This document shows, piece by piece, positions 4,792 to 6,303 of a DNA stretch of 6,303 nt. The position numbers were made by a program, and so were the translations under genes. The notes beneath the pieces were generated by a model that had not been told where the DNA came from, did not search any database, and saw only the letters and a list, made by a program, of their open reading frames with translations. Each line of letters opens with the position of its first letter. Position 1 is the stretch's first letter. This DNA is from Planctomycetes bacterium RIFCSPHIGHO2_12_FULL_52_36. GTDB lineage: Bacteria; Planctomycetota; Brocadiia; Brocadiales; Bathyanammoxibiaceae. The stretch is from positions 1 through 6,303 of the forward strand of contig MHYW01000056.1 of NCBI GenBank assembly GCA_001828545.1, in the 5' to 3' direction.

Positions 4792-5984
4792 CGAACGACA
4801 AAAGGATACTCCTCGGCCATGGCAGTGGTGGAAAACTCTCGCAGGAGTTAATAAGAGACGTGTTCTTCCGCCATTTTCAGAACCCTATCCTTGCCCAGCT
4901 TGGTGATTCTGCAATAGTGGAGTTACCTGGTTGCCCTGCCCCAGAAGAACCCCCTTTCCCTGGTGGGACCTCAATAAAACCCCCCTCCACTGGTGGGAGG
5001 GAGAAGGGGGCGGGGGACACCCTCACCCCTTCGCTCTGCTCAGGGCAGGCTCTACCCTCTCCCCTCAAGGGAGAGGGTAGCAAGCACCAAGTTGGTAGTA
5101 CCAGGGTGGCCTTCACCACGGATTCCTTCGTGGTGAAACCCCTCTTCTTCCCGGGGGGAGACATAGGGAGACTGGCCATAAGTGGGACGGTGAACGACCT
5201 GGCCGTCATGGGGGCCAGGCCCCTATTCCTGTCCACTGCCTTCATATTAGAGGAAGGGCTGGAGATGTCTCTGCTGGAGAGGGTAGTGAGTTCTATGAAA
5301 GAGACGGCCATGGAGGCCGGGGTGATAATTTCTACTGGCGATACCAAGGTCGTAGAAAAGGGTTCGGCAGATGGGCTATACATAAATACCGCCGGTATAG
5401 GCGTTGTGGAAGATTCCCTTTATATCTCCCCGGACAGGATAAAGACTGGAGATAAGATACTCCTCAGCGGCACCCTGGGTAACCACGGTGTGGCCATCCT
5501 TGCGGCGAGGAAAGGACTGCTAGAAGTAGGGGCGTATTGCAATACGCCCATACTAAGCGACTGTGCCCCCCTGGCCGGGATGATACAGAAGGCCCTGGGG
5601 GCCTGTAGAGATATAAGGTTCATGCGAGACCCCACCAGGGGCGGACTGGCCACCACACTAAACGAGGTGGCAAACGGGAGGGACTTTGCTATACTGCTGT
5701 TTGAAGAGTCTATCCCCGTAAGGGAGGAGGTCGGTGCGGCCTGCGAGCTATTGGGACTTGACCCCATGTATCTGGCCAACGAAGGGAAGGTAGTAATAGT
5801 CTGCCCGGAGGCCGATGCAGACAGGGTCCTGAACGTCCTCAGGCGGCACCCCCTTGGGAAAGACTCAGCCATTATTGGGGAGGTAGTAAAAGGCCCAGCG
5901 GGCAGGGTCTTCATGAAGACCCTGGTGGGAGGCACAAGGGTTATAGATATGCCCGCATCCGACCCACTGCCGAGGATATGCTGA
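4788..5984 (+). CDS. hypE: Hydrogenase maturation thiocyanate-forming dehydratase HypE
   Basis: HypE accepts the carbamoyl group from HypF on its C-terminal cysteine and dehydrates it with ATP to a thiocyanate, the CN donor for HypC-HypD. It belongs to the AIRS/PurM superfamily. Visible signatures: LGHGSGGKLSQELI (residues 8-21), AFTTDSFVVKPLFFPGGDIG, GTVNDLAVMGARP, GDTKVV, GDKILLSGTLGNHG, MRDPTRGGLATTLNE, ANEGKVVIV, and the obligatory C-terminal PRIC with Cys398. ATG 4788 overlaps the hypD stop (ATGA) and has AAGGTG at 4775-4780. The length of 398 exceeds the usual 330-350. About 56 residues (49-104, low-complexity Pro/Gly/Ser) interrupt the expected join between VELPG and TRVAFTTDS, and a 30-nt palindrome supplies residues about 247-255 (VGAYCNTPI). 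Without these the protein would have its normal length of about 336. The catalytic elements are intact and the frame is open. Confidence 0.97.
   Translation: MTNDKRILLGHGSGGKLSQELIRDVFFRHFQNPILAQLGDSAIVELPGCPAPEEPPFPGGTSIKPPSTGGREKGAGDTLTPSLCSGQALPSPLKGEGSKHQVGSTRVAFTTDSFVVKPLFFPGGDIGRLAISGTVNDLAVMGARPLFLSTAFILEEGLEMSLLERVVSSMKETAMEAGVIISTGDTKVVEKGSADGLYINTAGIGVVEDSLYISPDRIKTGDKILLSGTLGNHGVAILAARKGLLEVGAYCNTPILSDCAPLAGMIQKALGACRDIRFMRDPTRGGLATTLNEVANGRDFAILLFEESIPVREEVGAACELLGLDPMYLANEGKVVIVCPEADADRVLNVLRRHPLGKDSAIIGEVVKGPAGRVFMKTLVGGTRVIDMPASDPLPRIC
4932..5099. repeat. Composite repeat block inserted in frame in hypE
   Basis: This block of about 168 bp (limits estimated from protein family expectation) encodes hypE residues 49-104. 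It contains two related pieces sharing a C-run and TGGTGGGA (4950-4968 and 4980-4998). The second of these forms a small hairpin, CCCTCC (4983-4988) with GGAGGG (4996-5001). A G-rich/C-rich centre follows (5003-5029), then a segment CTTCGCTCTGCTCAGGGC (from 5029), and finally a perfect 12-bp stem, CTACCCTCTCCC (5052-5063) with GGGAGAGGGTAG (5069-5080), around loop CTCAA. The order hairpin, G-rich, C-rich, hairpin matches the repeat downstream of hypE at 6016-6096, with the TTCGCTCTGCTC segment looking like a second element nested inside. Confidence 0.88.
5525..5554. repeat. Near-perfect 30-nt palindrome inside hypE
   Basis: The left arm AGTAGGGGCGTATTG (5525-5539) pairs with 5540-5554 with one mismatch (G5529 against A5550). 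It shares the outer GTAGGGGC with the hypD palindrome but has a different core (GTATTGCAATAC). It encodes VGAYCNTPI in the phase GTA-GGG-GCG, the same phase as in hypD. HypE relatives usually run from the helix end to a TPxxSDxAPL-type motif with several fewer residues, so this looks like a net insertion of about six residues. Confidence 0.85.
5903..5924. repeat. Perfect 22-nt palindrome near the hypE 3' end
   Basis: CAGGGTCTTCA (5903-5913) is followed immediately by its exact reverse complement (5914-5924). It encodes RVFMKTL in the region leading to the C-terminal GGTRVIDM and PRIC motifs. Protein length here matches the family, so this is not obviously an insertion. It could be a codon-level coincidence, an element that replaced sequence of equal length, or a protein-binding site. 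No function is assigned. Confidence 0.6.
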
Positions 5985-6015
5985 AATCTTCCGAAAAGGT
6001 GTAGAGTGTTTTAAA

Positions 6016-6096
6016 TTCCCTCCCCCTTGATGGGGGAGGGTAGGGTGGGGGTGAGTATCACCCTCCCCCCTCCCCCTCCCATCAAGGGAGGGGGAA
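6016..6096. repeat. Double-hairpin inverted repeat between hypE and the hydB-like gene
   Basis: Hairpin 1 is CCCTCCCCC (6018-6026), loop TTGAT, GGGGGAGGG (6032-6040). Hairpin 2 is TCCCCCTCCC (6071-6080), loop ATCAA, GGGAGGGGGA (6086-6095). The two are also inverted copies of each other: 6016-6054 matches the reverse complement of 6058-6096 at 31 of 39 positions around a three-base centre, GTA, flanked by GTGA and TCAC. It fills most of the 132-bp spacer (5985-6116), the rest of which shows no gene. No U-tract follows either stem, so it is not a canonical intrinsic terminator, but it could attenuate or stabilise mRNA between maturation and structural genes. Confidence 0.88.
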
Positions 6097-6116
6097 CATA
6101 ATAGAGGTCTAACAAA

Positions 6117-6303
6117 ATGAGAGAGGTTTTTCTTCAAAAAAAGGACGTAGACCCCTTTTATAAAAACCTGAAAAAGGATTACAAGGTCTGCCGGGTAAAA
6201 AAGAAGGGACCACACTACGTCTTTGGTGAGGCACCTGATTTTTGGGACCCAGGGGAGGATTATATCCCTACCATCCTCCCTCCAAAGAAATACCTCCAAC
6301 CCC
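6117..6303 (+). CDS. HydB/AsrA-like Fe-S hydrogenase subunit, 3' truncated by window end
   Basis: Sixty-two codons are visible, beginning MREVFLQKKDVDPFYKNL and reaching the window edge with an open frame. The start is supported by AGAGGT at 6103-6108, eight bases before ATG. The segment PTILPPKKYLQP resembles the N-terminal IMPPKKFFF-type motif I recall from the beta subunit of archaeal and bacterial sulfhydrogenase (group 3b [NiFe] hydrogenase, HydB) and from the related AsrA family, which carry ferredoxin-type [4Fe-4S] clusters further downstream. The cluster-binding cysteines would lie beyond the window. Context agrees: a hydrogenase structural gene directly after hypFCDE. If correct, the gamma (flavin/NAD(P)), delta (small) and alpha (large) subunits should follow. 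A sulfite-reductase subunit A is the main alternative. Confidence 0.72.
   Translation, partial: MREVFLQKKDVDPFYKNLKKDYKVCRVKKKGPHYVFGEAPDFWDPGEDYIPTILPPKKYLQP

Noticed and set aside
5112..5137. 9-bp hairpin TTCACCACG / CGTGGTGAA in hypE
   Set aside because: It coincides exactly with codons of the conserved TTDSFVV motif and adds no residues, so protein conservation explains it.
4877..5383. Minus-strand open frame of 168 codons opposite hypE
   Set aside because: It is antisense to the hypE AIRS domain and to the repeat block; its Pro/Gly/Ser content comes from the repeat. No independent support.
6016..6096. Canonical intrinsic terminator after hypE
   Set aside because: The stems are strong but neither is followed by a run of T on the plus strand, and the next gene is a functional partner in the same direction.

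Overview
The window holds a tightly packed plus-strand operon for [NiFe]-hydrogenase maturation, in the order hypF, hypC, hypD, hypE. It is preceded by a TPR-type gene of unknown function. It is followed by the first 62 codons of a gene that looks like the beta (Fe-S) subunit of a cytoplasmic group 3b 'sulfhydrogenase'. The genes abut or overlap (TAG|TTG, TAATG and ATGA junctions) and most starts have a visible Shine-Dalgarno sequence, so this is one bacterial-style transcription unit. The composition is moderately GC-rich, and arginine AGG/AGA and isoleucine ATA codons are frequent. This recalls deep-branching or subsurface bacteria (for example Planctomycetota/Brocadiales, Nitrospirota or Desulfobacterota), but the window alone does not settle the taxon.

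Layout: 7-939, TPR protein; 940-3378, HypF; 3378-3614, HypC; 3676-4791, HypD; 4788-5984, HypE; 5985-6116, a spacer filled mostly by a double-hairpin repeat; 6117-6303, a HydB-like gene cut by the window end. Pathway (established for the families): HypF makes a carbamoyl adduct from carbamoyl phosphate. HypE receives it on its C-terminal cysteine and dehydrates it to thiocyanate. The HypC-HypD complex accepts the cyanide on iron and builds the Fe(CN)2CO group that HypC carries to the hydrogenase large subunit. HypA and HypB (nickel insertion) are not in the window.

The striking feature is a crowd of unrelated palindromic elements. At least seven lie in about 5.1 kb, and four of them sit inside hyp coding sequences in frame: a heptamer-built inverted repeat in hypF, a perfect 30-nt palindrome in hypD, a related 30-nt palindrome in hypE, and a composite C/G-rich block of about 168 bp that adds about 56 residues to HypE. 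Each falls where the protein family would be expected to have a short loop, and each accounts for length in excess of the usual protein size. A fifth element lies between hypC and hypD, flanked by two diverged copies (29 of 35 aligned columns identical) of the ribosome-binding and start region of hypD. The window therefore looks like a snapshot of repeat invasion of essential-type coding genes, comparable in principle to the Rickettsia palindromic elements but with several different element families in one operon.
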